This document shows, in pieces, positions 1 through 8,011 of a stretch of DNA of 36,371 nucleotides. The notes below the pieces were generated by a model. That model did not search any database and was not told the origin of the DNA. It saw only the letters and a program-made list of their open reading frames with translations. The position numbers and the translations under genes are program-made. This stretch comes from an uncultured Bacteroides sp. Its GTDB lineage: Bacteria > Bacteroidota > Bacteroidia > Bacteroidales > Bacteroidaceae. Position 1 is the stretch's first letter; each line of letters starts with the position of its first letter. The stretch is taken from assembly GCA_947038155.1 (NCBI GenBank), contig CAMQVH010000026.1, positions 1 to 36,371 of the forward strand, given 5' to 3'.

Positions 1-91
1 AGTTGCGAGTTTTGATTTATATTGAGGGCGTTTTTGAGCTTTTGACACACCCTCAACGTAGCCTATAGGCATCTTTTCGTTTCGCTATAGC

Positions 92-191
92 CGGACGAAT
101 TAATTTGTACACTCGGAGATACAATTCTTTTCAATGCAGATGTTTGCTGTGTGCATGACTATGCTATAGCTTTCTAAGCATCGGACGAATT
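92..191 (+). repeat. Short direct repeats in the leader (CGGACGAATT, 90 bp apart)
   Basis: The ten-base word CGGACGAATT occurs at 92-101 and again at 182-191. Each copy is preceded by the palindrome GCTATAGC (84-91 and 163-170). An overlapping word, ACGAATTGTAT, is found at 185-195 and again at 530-540. The second copy lies 20 bases before the predicted -33 element of the leader promoter, so a regulator-binding role is possible, but nothing in the sequence proves it. Without a background model, chance cannot be excluded for repeats of this length. Confidence 0.35.
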
Positions 192-211
192 GTATTTATT
201 TGACGAAAGTT

Positions 212-242
212 TTTGATAATTCAGATTTTACATATATTTTTG
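212..242 (+). promoter_or_regulatory. Bacteroides-type promoter upstream of the UpxY-like gene
   Basis: TTTG at 212-215 and TATTTTTG at 235-242 are separated by 19 bases. This matches the Bacteroides primary sigma consensus (TTTG, 19-21 bases, TAnnTTTG). Transcription would start near 249, giving an untranslated leader of roughly 480 bases before the antiterminator gene. Confidence 0.6.
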
Positions 243-734
243 TATTCAGACTGTCATACCCCAGTTTTAGTGTCGAGGACAGATGTGTCTTTGCAACATT
301 AGGAGGGTAGCCCACGCCATGTAGAGTGTAGCGAAGTCATAAAAGCAGGTTTACACAAAACGGGTATGGGTGGGAAGGACAGTCTAAGAAAATACATAAA
401 AAGGCGTTTACTTGACGCTCTGTTTGAGATACACCGAAATCTAGCAAATTGACGGCAATCGTAGTCTTGAACATGGGCAACGGTAGATGCCCCGGGTGTG
501 ATTCATCTATCCCGTAAAAAATAGTAAGCACGAATTGTATCCTGTCGGGATGCAGTATTGTTACTTTATTATTCTTTTTACGGTGATGATATTCATATCG
601 GCGTGGGCTCTGACGTTGTCTGTTCAACTACGATAGGCAGTGCTAGAGCCTCGGTGTGTGGGACGGACAACAGGACGAACTCGCGCTTTTTTGTTTTGCA
701 CCGAGTCATGTCTATGACAAAGTGCCATCACGAT
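243..734 (+). other. Long untranslated leader of the UpxY-like gene
   Basis: About 490 bases separate the predicted promoter from the likely start codon at 735. I see no convincing gene on either strand. A 28-codon open frame with ATG at 366 and stop at 450-452 could be a leader peptide, but it has no recognisable relative. Long leaders are typical of UpxY operons, where the antiterminator acts on the 5' untranslated region (established for Bacteroides fragilis capsule operons). The bases after about 780, inside the coding region, are visibly richer in G and C than the leader. Confidence 0.4.
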
Positions 735-1436
735 ATGGAATCATATAGCGCCACATCCGTAGATGTAAAAAGCATAGGAGACGGCATACCACCTCCTCCT
801 TGCGCCGGGCTTGCCCCCGACGCTCTCCCCGCAGTTCAAAAGCCGTTTCCGGCAGAGAACTTACCAACAGGGGTGTCCACCCGAAATGCGTTGTCGCGTC
901 CCCACTGGTATGCTCTGCGCACCACATACGGCCGTGAGAAAAAAGCCTACGATTATTTTATAAAGAACAACGTTGTCGCCTTCTATCCAACCCTGACCCG
1001 TGTAAAATTGGTTGATGGAAAACGTCGAACTGTTGAAGAGTCCCGCCTTCCCAATATTTTCTTCGCTTACGGGACGGAAGAGCAAATGAAATCCCTCGTC
1101 TATGATAATGTAAATCTCCCTTATCTCCGCTTTTATTATCGTCATCTGCATGTTGGCAACAACGTTGTCAAGAAACCTCTCATCGTTCCGGACCACCAAA
1201 TTGAAAATCTTAGGATTATTTGTGCTGCCGATACGGAGAATCTCATTGTGTCTATGGGCGAAATAGAAAAATTCAAAGAAGGGCAGCCGGTTCGTATCAT
1301 CGAAGGACAGTTTGCGGGTGTCGTGGGGAGGGTGGCACGCTATCAGGGACAGCAGCGTGTGGCGGTTGTGATTGACGGATTGATGACGGTTGCCACAGCG
1401 TATATCCCGAGTGCGTTTTTGGAGAAGGTGAAGTAG
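735..1436 (+). CDS. UpxY-like transcription antiterminator (NusG family)
   Basis: The protein resembles the UpxY branch of the NusG family, which lets RNA polymerase read through terminators in long Bacteroides operons, usually capsule loci. The NusG N-terminal domain begins at HWYALRTTYGREKKAYDYF and includes VYDNVNLPYLRFYYRH. A KOW-type segment follows (EGQFAGVVGRVARYQGQQ), and the end YIPSAFLEKVK is typical of UpxY. I chose ATG 735, giving 233 residues; ATG 708 is also possible, and either leaves a roughly 55-residue proline-rich N-terminal extension longer than usual UpxY (about 170-190 residues). No UpxZ or glycosyltransferase follows, so it is an orphan relative to capsule loci. It stands at the head of more than 22 kb of same-strand accessory genes. 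Confidence 0.85.
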   Translation: MESYSATSVDVKSIGDGIPPPPCAGLAPDALPAVQKPFPAENLPTGVSTRNALSRPHWYALRTTYGREKKAYDYFIKNNVVAFYPTLTRVKLVDGKRRTVEESRLPNIFFAYGTEEQMKSLVYDNVNLPYLRFYYRHLHVGNNVVKKPLIVPDHQIENLRIICAADTENLIVSMGEIEKFKEGQPVRIIEGQFAGVVGRVARYQGQQRVAVVIDGLMTVATAYIPSAFLEKVK

Positions 1437-1449
1437 AAGAATAAATTTG
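1418..1449 (+). promoter_or_regulatory. Promoter of the 1502 lipoprotein gene
   Basis: TTTG at 1418-1421 and TAAATTTG at 1442-1449 are 20 bases apart, an exact match to the Bacteroides -33/-7 pattern. The -33 element lies inside the 3' end of the UpxY-like gene. The start site would be near 1456, so the transcript's short leader contains the 18-nt repeat at 1469-1486. Confidence 0.6.
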
Positions 1450-1468
1450 ATTGATAAACATATAAGAC

Positions 1469-1486
1469 GTTGTGCCCGACACGAAT
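1469..1486 (+). repeat. 18-nt leader repeat, copy 1
   Basis: The sequence GTTGTGCCCGACACGAAT ends 15 bases before the ATG at 1502. An identical 18-mer sits at 13704-13721, 16 bases before another exported-protein gene. The next bases (AGGGT, then an A/G-rich run) are also partly conserved. The fixed distance to the start codon suggests a 5'-untranslated control element; the direct orientation also allows recombination. Confidence 0.6.
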
Positions 1487-1501
1487 CAAGGGTTTGGAAA
1501 G

Positions 1502-2011
1502 ATGAAGAATAAGAAAGCATTGCTGAGTGGTTTGATGATGGTTGTTTTAGCGTTGGGGGTGCTGAGTTGTGAAGGAGCTAAACCGAAAATAGTTTCGAAC
1601 GGCTTTGATTTTAAGGCAGTAAATCTTAGTGCGGATAGTGATAATGAAGTTGCTGCAATAGCAGGTAGGGGAATGGTTGTTTCCAGTAATTGGACGATAA
1701 AAGTCACGAGTAATGGCCAGACAATAATTGTGGATGGTCAATCAAAGAGTAATGAACTTCCGGTCGAGGCAGGTGATGAGGTTGAGATAACGTTCAATCC
1801 GTCCGAACCGGAAGAAAAAGAAGCATTTTTCACAATGCCCGATGGAACCACCCGCAAAGTTACTGCTGACGCACCTTCTTTTAGATGGACAGTTCCTGCG
1901 GACTTTACATCAGGGATGAAAATAGAAGGTGAAAGTCATTATAAGACAGATGATGCAGTTTATACTCAGCTGGGGGAAATATATTTGGTGGAAATAAAGG
2001 GTAAGGAGTGA
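1502..2011 (+). CDS. Small predicted lipoprotein of unknown function
   Basis: This is a 169-residue protein. The N-terminus MKNKKALLSGLMMVVLALG runs into a lipobox, LSC, with Cys at about residue 23, so it is probably lipid-anchored in the envelope. The mature part looks like an all-beta domain (for example SSNWTIKVTSNGQTIIVDGQ), perhaps immunoglobulin-like or an adhesin-type fold, but I recognise no family. ATG 1502 fits the signal peptide far better than an upstream alternative start near 1472, which would add charged residues before the signal. It has its own consensus promoter at 1418-1449. An imperfect-palindrome element lies between it and the next gene. Confidence 0.7.
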   Translation: MKNKKALLSGLMMVVLALGVLSCEGAKPKIVSNGFDFKAVNLSADSDNEVAAIAGRGMVVSSNWTIKVTSNGQTIIVDGQSKSNELPVEAGDEVEITFNPSEPEEKEAFFTMPDGTTRKVTADAPSFRWTVPADFTSGMKIEGESHYKTDDAVYTQLGEIYLVEIKGKE

Positions 2012-2101
2012 TATAGTTGATAATTATAATTTAGAAAAATGAGAACAAAGAGTCACTTAATTACTAAAAGTGCCATTAAATAATGAATTATAAAATAAAC
2101 T

Positions 2102-2207
2102 AATTGAGTCCACTTTAAAAAGTCTTTTTATCAGAGATTAACGCCTTACAGATGCTTTTGAAAGGGGATGAAAATGTGAAATGCACTTTTTTAAAGTGGA
2201 CTCAATT
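2102..2207. mobile_element. MITE-like element with about 20-bp terminal inverted repeats
   Basis: The left arm, AATTGAGTCCACTTTAAAAA (2102-2121), is repeated in inverted form at 2185-2207 with one extra A. The interior of about 60 bases has no coding capacity. The size of 106 bp, the terminal position of the arms and the intergenic location fit a miniature inverted-repeat transposable element or an IS remnant. I see no clear target-site duplication. A regulatory hairpin or attenuator is the alternative, but a 60-base loop is large for an intrinsic terminator. Confidence 0.5.
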
Positions 2208-2254
2208 CTTTAAGAAATAAAAATGCCGATAGATTAAATAAATTTGATTAAACG

Positions 2255-4150
2255 ATGAAACAAGAATTCATTAATAAAACTGTAGATCATATGTACAATC
2301 AACAGAAAGATGAAACTGAACATCAGAATCATAATGTGACTTGGATTATGAGTGCTCATGCTCTTTTATTTACTGGGCTTTGTGCAATACAGTATAATGA
2401 TTTAAAGGAGGTAATAATAATTTTAATCCTTTTAATGGGATTATTCCTTGCTTTGTCTGCAATTTATTCTATGTGTGTTAGCGAACTATCCATAGGGCAT
2501 GTTTATGAGATGTGGGATGAGTATGATAATTGGGACGATTGTAAGAAAAAATACCCGTACCCACATAGAGTGTCTTTAGCTCCTGTTTTTATAATGAATA
2601 GTAGGATGAGATTCTTGATGTTTTTTAAATTCGCTCCCAATGTATTATTTACGAGTTGGTTTGTTCTTATACTTGTTGCTATAGAACATAACTTGCAGTA
2701 TATTAATATTCCAATATCAAGAAACATTCAGGTGATTATTCTTTTTTTGATACTGCTTTTTTGTGTATGTATTATGACAGCAATGTATCATGAGCTACTA
2801 TTGGGTAAATTGAGAAAAGAACGAATTGATGACAGTCGGAGACGAAAACAACAGGAAAAAAAGCGCGGCTACTGTCGTAGTGATTGCCGTTATTATAGTC
2901 GGAGATGTTGCCAAAGTAGCGATTGCATAAGAATGGGGGGACATAAATTCTCTGTGAATCCGCTTCCTCCATCTATCTATGATAACCGCAATTGTTCCGA
3001 TTTGAATGAGAAGTGTATTGATAATGAATCAATAAATTTTTCTTGTCTTTCTATATACCATATCATGATAGATAGATTTTGTGGAAATTGGACAACAAAC
3101 CCCACTATTGATTCGGATGGATTTTACGGTGGTGACATACAGGGAATTATAAATAAACTTGATTACATTAGCTCTTTAGGATATAACGCGATTTTATTAA
3201 CACCTATATTCGCGACAAGGAATTATCATGGGTATCATGTAACTAATTACGAAGAAGTTGATACACATTTTGGGTCTTGGAATGATTTCCAGAATTTGAT
3301 AATGGAATCTCATAAAAAGGGAATAAAAGTAATTTGCGATTATGTTCCCAATCATTGTCATTTGGGAAATGCAATATTTCAATCGGCTCAAAATAATGTG
3401 GATAGTAAGTATAAAAATTGGTTCTATTTTGATGAAAGTAGACTTGGTGGATTTGTGTCTTACCAAAATTATCCTGATTTGCCAAAATTCAATTTACATA
3501 ATTCCGCTACTGCCGAGTATATGATATCAGTTGCGGTAAGAATGGCAAAAATGGGGATTGATGGATTAAGAATAGATCATGCTATTGGTGTTCCTTTTTC
3601 TTTTTTGAGGGAGCTGTCCGCTCAATTGAAAAGAATAAATCCACAGATTTTTATTATTGGAGAAGCTTGGCTGCAAAATCCAAGAGATTTTATGCAGATT
3701 GAATTTATAAATGCTCGTCGAAAAGATTTAGCAATGAATTATTCTACGATGAACAATTCTGATATTCAAGAAATGATACAACTGGATTATGCTGGAGTCT
3801 TAGATGGCATACTCGATTTTTCGTTTATGAATATACTTGTAGAAACGGTATGCTCTGGTGAACGATTGCTTGATAATCAACAGCTGAGAAGACGGTTGGA
3901 ACAACATTTTTCTCGCTATCCAGTATATTTTACTCCATTTGTTTTTGTAGATAATCATGACACAAATAGATTCCTGTATTATTGTAGAAACGACCGTTCT
4001 TTATTGCAAGAGGCAATTTGTTTAATGAGCAGTTTACCTTATCCGATGATTGTCTATTATGGAACAGAGGATAGCATGTGTAATGATGAAGATATAAACA
4101 ATAGTCCCAATGGTGATGATGATGTTCGTGCCCCAAAGCGTTGGAAATAA
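2255..4150 (+). CDS. Four-helix membrane protein fused to a GH13 alpha-amylase domain (fusion may be a frameshift)
   Basis: The 631-residue frame has four hydrophobic segments (about 30-47, 52-73, 125-145, 158-178), then a basic cytoplasmic stretch, then a GH13 (alpha-amylase family) catalytic domain from about 260. All four GH13 regions are intact: DYVPNH at 362-367, GLRIDHAIG at 437-445 with nucleophile D441, IIGEAW with acid/base E470, and FVDNHDT with D569. The usual C-terminal beta domain is missing. Residues 203-226 are an odd cysteine-rich stretch. In the +1 frame the same bases encode a hydrophobic helix (SAATVVVIAVIIVGDVAKVAIA, shown here in part: AATVVVIAVIIVGDV) and stop at 2928-2930, just before an ATG at 2933. 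Two separate genes, 2255-2930 and 2933-4150, joined by an indel in the A7 run at 2856-2862, are therefore likely. The substrate is unknown; topology predicts a cytosolic GH13 domain. Confidence 0.75.
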   Translation: MKQEFINKTVDHMYNQQKDETEHQNHNVTWIMSAHALLFTGLCAIQYNDLKEVIIILILLMGLFLALSAIYSMCVSELSIGHVYEMWDEYDNWDDCKKKYPYPHRVSLAPVFIMNSRMRFLMFFKFAPNVLFTSWFVLILVAIEHNLQYINIPISRNIQVIILFLILLFCVCIMTAMYHELLLGKLRKERIDDSRRRKQQEKKRGYCRSDCRYYSRRCCQSSDCIRMGGHKFSVNPLPPSIYDNRNCSDLNEKCIDNESINFSCLSIYHIMIDRFCGNWTTNPTIDSDGFYGGDIQGIINKLDYISSLGYNAILLTPIFATRNYHGYHVTNYEEVDTHFGSWNDFQNLIMESHKKGIKVICDYVPNHCHLGNAIFQSAQNNVDSKYKNWFYFDESRLGGFVSYQNYPDLPKFNLHNSATAEYMISVAVRMAKMGIDGLRIDHAIGVPFSFLRELSAQLKRINPQIFIIGEAWLQNPRDFMQIEFINARRKDLAMNYSTMNNSDIQEMIQLDYAGVLDGILDFSFMNILVETVCSGERLLDNQQLRRRLEQHFSRYPVYFTPFVFVDNHDTNRFLYYCRNDRSLLQEAICLMSSLPYPMIVYYGTEDSMCNDEDINNSPNGDDDVRAPKRWK

Positions 4151-4204
4151 ATATGTGTAACGGATAGTAGTTACGTATTAGTAATATAATTTAATTTTTT
4201 TAAT

Positions 4205-5326
4205 ATGAATAGATTTAGTATTGTAAAAAAGATCTCCTGCTGGGCAGGATATTGTTTGTTTGCGGTTTATAGCTCATACTTGACCGCAAAATCTGTAGCA
4301 ATGTCATTTGAATTGACACAAGTATGGGCGGTATTTGTATTTGTTTTCATAGTAGCTTTGATGGCCGGATATTGCTTAAGTACTGTAATTGGTGAAATGC
4401 AAAACTGTTTTAATCCAAGTAAATCAAAATTTATTTTGGGACTATTGGGTTTCTTATTGTTTTGGGGAGTAAGTTTTGCTACCAATGTTCATTATATGTT
4501 TATGAGCAATGAAGGATTGAAGGTGATAAATTCAGAATTGGGAATTTATAAAAACTATGTAGAAAGGACTGTTCAAGATAGTAAAAATGGTATAAAAGAA
4601 AAAGAGGCCGCAGATATTGCTCTATGTGAATCATCTGTTCAAAATTTGGCTGGTAATTTTGAACGCGAATGCCAGTCATCTGTTCGTTATGGATTTGGCG
4701 ATAGGGCTATTGGGTACTTGAAGGATATTGAGGGCTATTTTGCAAGAACTGCCGGTAAATTTGGAGACCAATATACCTATGAGCATTCTATATTTGATGA
4801 AGATAAAGATAAAGGGGATAGGGGGAAAACAGGTGCACGAGAAGTGATGGCATTAAAAGAAAAGTATAAAATAAGAATTGCGGAGAATTTGCTAAGAAGA
4901 GAATCTGTTATTAGAGATTATTACAAGAGGATGATTCCCCAAATCAAGGATATGGATTTAATCAGGCAATTCATTAATGATAGTTTGTATGTTGTGGATA
5001 TTCCTCAAATTACAGAAATAGCAACACCGGATGTCTATTATCAGTTCTCAAAAGTCCAGCTGACAAATAATGTCTTTCATCGATTGGATAAAGATGTCCA
5101 AACTGCAATAAGGCAGCAGATGAAAGAAAACAAGGCTGAAAATGTGGATGATAGTGATGAAGGAAGGTATAGAAGTTACCCTTCTTCCAGGATGTTCAGT
5201 ACATTTAATGTTTGGGATGATATGCTTCATGGCAGATTGCCTAATGATATGAAATTGCTGGGGTGGATTTTGTTCTCGTTGATAATAGATATTATAGCTT
5301 ATGTGCTACGTATAATGGCAAGATAA
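4205..5326 (+). CDS. Membrane protein with three N-terminal and one C-terminal helix
   Basis: I do not recognise a family in this 373-residue protein. Hydrophobic helices are at about 12-30, 40-60 and 76-94, and a last one is at about 351-371. Between them is a largely alpha-helical, charged domain of about 250 residues (95-345) that includes a low-complexity patch rich in Asp, Lys and Gly near 200. With three leading helices and the N-terminus inside, the central domain would be periplasmic. The gene begins 54 bases after the GH13 gene and ends 30 bases before the GTPase gene, in the same AT-rich style. It may be a membrane platform for the GTPase module; this is inferred from context only. 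Confidence 0.65.
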   Translation: MNRFSIVKKISCWAGYCLFAVYSSYLTAKSVAMSFELTQVWAVFVFVFIVALMAGYCLSTVIGEMQNCFNPSKSKFILGLLGFLLFWGVSFATNVHYMFMSNEGLKVINSELGIYKNYVERTVQDSKNGIKEKEAADIALCESSVQNLAGNFERECQSSVRYGFGDRAIGYLKDIEGYFARTAGKFGDQYTYEHSIFDEDKDKGDRGKTGAREVMALKEKYKIRIAENLLRRESVIRDYYKRMIPQIKDMDLIRQFINDSLYVVDIPQITEIATPDVYYQFSKVQLTNNVFHRLDKDVQTAIRQQMKENKAENVDDSDEGRYRSYPSSRMFSTFNVWDDMLHGRLPNDMKLLGWILFSLIIDIIAYVLRIMAR

Positions 5327-5356
5327 AAATGATGTGTAATATAAAAAAATAGGAAT

Positions 5357-6280
5357 ATGGAAAATTTAAACACTGAAAACTCTGTAGGAACTTTCAATTT
5401 TGTTGGTGGTGAAACTGCTGCTTTGGATGAGAAGCCGGTTGCTTCTAATGATGTAAAAAGAACTTCTACATCACCTAATGTTCAACCTCAAATTCCGAGT
5501 GACTCCGCACCGTTTGTGGTACTTTGCGGACCTCCGGCAAGCGGTAAAAGCATGGTGTTGAAAAGTCTTGCCAGTTACCTTTATAAATCGGGATTGGGGT
5601 ATACCATTTCGGCAAATACCACATTGCTGAATACAGAAAAATATCAAGTAGATTGTAGAGATTTTGAAGAAATTATAGCTAAAACGGATGAGAAAATGCC
5701 GAATACAGTTGATTATTTACTGGCTGACATTATAGATGGAAGGGGAAATGTTGTCGCTCATTTCTTGGAAGCTCCCGGGGAGGATTTTTTCAACTTAACA
5801 AAATCTTTGCAAGAACCTAATATCCCATTTAAAAATTATCTGGATAAAATTGCACAAATCACACCAAATAAGCAACGTAAAGTTGTCTATATAATCTTGC
5901 TTGATTTGGATTCAACTCCATCGTTTAGAAACAATCCGGCACTACGTATGAAGTATGAACAAAAAATGATTAACTTATATAACCGTTATGTTCTTCATCA
6001 TCCCAGTAAAGTTATCCTTCTTTATAATAAAGTAGATTTGCCTCAAAATGGTTTATGGGCAAATACCAGTGGGGTTTCCAATTTGTCTGCTATATTTGCC
6101 AACGCAAAGGAGTTTTATCCAAACTTGTTTTTTAAGAAGAGATTTCTTTTTTGGGATATAGAGAATTATACTTTCTTGCCTTTCTGTACAGGAACTTATC
6201 CCGACGATGGTAGCAGTTATACAGCTTCAGGTCCAGTTTATCCTGCTAGTCTATGGGAAAAAATTGTAAAACTTTGGTAA
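5357..6280 (+). CDS. Single-domain P-loop GTPase, TRAFAC-like
   Basis: The 307-residue protein starts with about 50 polar, probably disordered residues and then has a P-loop, GPPASGKS, at 58-65. A segment FLEAPGEDF (136-144) stands where G3 (DxxG) is expected, after a hydrophobic strand. The guanine-specificity motif is clear: VILLYNKVD with NKVD at 224-227. No membrane helix is visible, so it should be cytosolic. The motifs support GTP binding; the substitution at G3 leaves hydrolysis uncertain. Only three bases separate it from the 6284 gene, implying translational coupling. The family and layout recall GTPase-plus-GAP1 conflict modules described by Aravind and colleagues, where a GTPase is paired with a dedicated partner protein. 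That assignment is inference and needs a profile search. Confidence 0.75.
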   Translation: MENLNTENSVGTFNFVGGETAALDEKPVASNDVKRTSTSPNVQPQIPSDSAPFVVLCGPPASGKSMVLKSLASYLYKSGLGYTISANTTLLNTEKYQVDCRDFEEIIAKTDEKMPNTVDYLLADIIDGRGNVVAHFLEAPGEDFFNLTKSLQEPNIPFKNYLDKIAQITPNKQRKVVYIILLDLDSTPSFRNNPALRMKYEQKMINLYNRYVLHHPSKVILLYNKVDLPQNGLWANTSGVSNLSAIFANAKEFYPNLFFKKRFLFWDIENYTFLPFCTGTYPDDGSSYTASGPVYPASLWEKIVKLW

Positions 6281-6283
6281 CTT

Positions 6284-7984
6284 ATGGAACTATTTGCTTT
6301 TATACATGGGTCTTCGGTAGGACAAAGTGTGTTTATACCGGACAATGCTCCTGAGACATTTTGCAATGATATTGCAAACAAGTATTTTCAGGGGCGTGTA
6401 CTCCGCCAGAAAGAGTCGTCTGCAAAATTGGCTTTATTTGTGGACTTATACAGAAATCAGAATGGGAAAGTTTTCAGCATTTATTCATTTGTAAATAATG
6501 AATGTAGTGGTAGCGGTCAGAACGGAAGAAAAGGACAGTATTTTGCTTTAAGTATAGCATGTCAAGGTGTTTATGTATTCCCGGAAGCTATATATAGAAT
6601 GTTGTATGATGCATATACCCAGTTGCTTAAAACAAAGAAAATTATAGGCACCAATGAGAATGGTGAAGAGCAATATGTCATACCTCAGTTTGATGTGGAA
6701 AAAGCATTTTTGTCGCTTTTCAATCAGAATATAGAGAAGGCTTTTTCTAAGATTGTAGGTGGGCATGGTATGGTGATAGATTCAAGTGTTCATATTGCTG
6801 ATTATGATTCTTGGCATGGTGTTAAAGTGGGGGTAGATGTATGTAACTCTCTTGTATCCTTTAATAGTTTGTGTAAAGTAGGTCGTTTATATATTTCCGA
6901 AGAATATGGACTATATACTCTAAATATGGAGATATTACAGAGGCGTGTTAGGGTTTTGGAGGCAGAGAACAGAGATTGGAAGGAGCGTGATGAATGTAGG
7001 AGGTCTGAAAAATCTAAAGTTCGTGCAGATATAGAAGATTTGAATTTGCAGATGCAGCAAAAAGATGCGAAAATAGAATCATTGTTAGCTGAAAATAGCA
7101 AATATGAGGCTGTGATTGAAACAGTTCGTGGCGAGTTGGAAAAATATGCTAAGATTGGAAAATCAATATCCAAATGGCAAGATAAAAAGTCGCAATATCG
7201 GTCTAAAAATAAAATGGATCTTTTGAAGATATGTTTGCTTTTTATTATTTTGATTCTTGTGATACTAAGTAGTTTGATGAGTTACGGCTTTTTTCGTGAT
7301 TTCCCGCAAACTCTTAAAAAAGAAGTGAGCGGGATTCTAAAGGATTCTCTTTTGTCGAAGGCAAGTTCAGATACGGCTTTGGCTATTCAATCTTCCAAGT
7401 CAATGGCTACAATGTTAGACGCATTTCCTGTGAAGAAGGATTTTGACAGTAAAGGCGGGGATTTTGATATTACTATAGAAACAGATGGAGAATGGGGTTT
7501 TGATTTGCGAGAAGAATATAGTTCGTGGATAACATTGACTAAAAAAGAAAAAAATCGATTGTCTGTTGGAATAAAAGAAAATTCAGGACCAAAGAGGGCG
7601 TGTAGTTTTATGATAAAGGCAGGTAGTTTTGAGAAGCAAATTAATATAACTCAAGAATCTGCTCCTTCACGACCTGATTTTGGTCTTGTAGTGAAACGCG
7701 ATAATGGACAGCTGTTGAATATGAATGATACGGTTGTTGTAGGAGAAGTGCTTACTGCAGAAGCTACGAAGTTTGTTTCCATAGGTGACTATGGATGGAG
7801 GTATCAAGGTTGTTCGGGAACAACAGATAATAAACAGAATGTTCCTGTAGAGATACAAAATGGCACTGGTTCTGTGATTATTGCATACGGACCTAAAGGT
7901 TATGATTCAAGTAAGAGGGAGAGGCTTTTCTTGACTCGTAAAATAGTAACAGGAAGTTCTGACTCTTCTACTTCCCGCAAATAA
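6284..7984 (+). CDS. GTPase-partner-like protein: N-domain, coiled coil, membrane helix, BACON domain
   Basis: The 566-residue protein has an N-terminal globular domain (about 1-200) with mixed alpha/beta character and a conserved-looking core, GRKGQYFALSIACQG (81-95). A strong coiled coil follows (about 215-290) and then one membrane helix (about 312-332). The part beyond the membrane contains a BACON-type domain at about 385-460, with SSWITL, RLSV and a final INITQES strand, then a further beta segment. BACON domains are common in Bacteroides surface proteins and are often linked to carbohydrate or mucin binding. The layout suggests a signal passed across the inner membrane: a cytosolic N-domain that could contact the GTPase encoded three bases upstream, and a periplasmic receptor. 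The equation of its N-domain with GAP1-N families is a guess from context. Confidence 0.7.
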   Translation: MELFAFIHGSSVGQSVFIPDNAPETFCNDIANKYFQGRVLRQKESSAKLALFVDLYRNQNGKVFSIYSFVNNECSGSGQNGRKGQYFALSIACQGVYVFPEAIYRMLYDAYTQLLKTKKIIGTNENGEEQYVIPQFDVEKAFLSLFNQNIEKAFSKIVGGHGMVIDSSVHIADYDSWHGVKVGVDVCNSLVSFNSLCKVGRLYISEEYGLYTLNMEILQRRVRVLEAENRDWKERDECRRSEKSKVRADIEDLNLQMQQKDAKIESLLAENSKYEAVIETVRGELEKYAKIGKSISKWQDKKSQYRSKNKMDLLKICLLFIILILVILSSLMSYGFFRDFPQTLKKEVSGILKDSLLSKASSDTALAIQSSKSMATMLDAFPVKKDFDSKGGDFDITIETDGEWGFDLREEYSSWITLTKKEKNRLSVGIKENSGPKRACSFMIKAGSFEKQINITQESAPSRPDFGLVVKRDNGQLLNMNDTVVVGEVLTAEATKFVSIGDYGWRYQGCSGTTDNKQNVPVEIQNGTGSVIIAYGPKGYDSSKRERLFLTRKIVTGSSDSSTSRK

Positions 7985-8011
7985 GTTTTTAAACATTAAA
8001 TAAATTCCAGT

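Noticed and set aside
337..627. 96-residue open frame on the minus strand in the leader
   Set aside because: It has no recognisable domain, it lies opposite a well-placed promoter leader, and its composition is not protein-like.
861..1520. 219-residue minus-strand frame opposite the UpxY-like gene
   Set aside because: The plus-strand protein has clear family motifs; the minus frame is its shadow.
2238..2250. TAAATTTG just before the start at 2255 as a promoter
   Set aside because: It lies only eight bases from the ATG and lacks a matching -33 element, so it would give a leaderless message.
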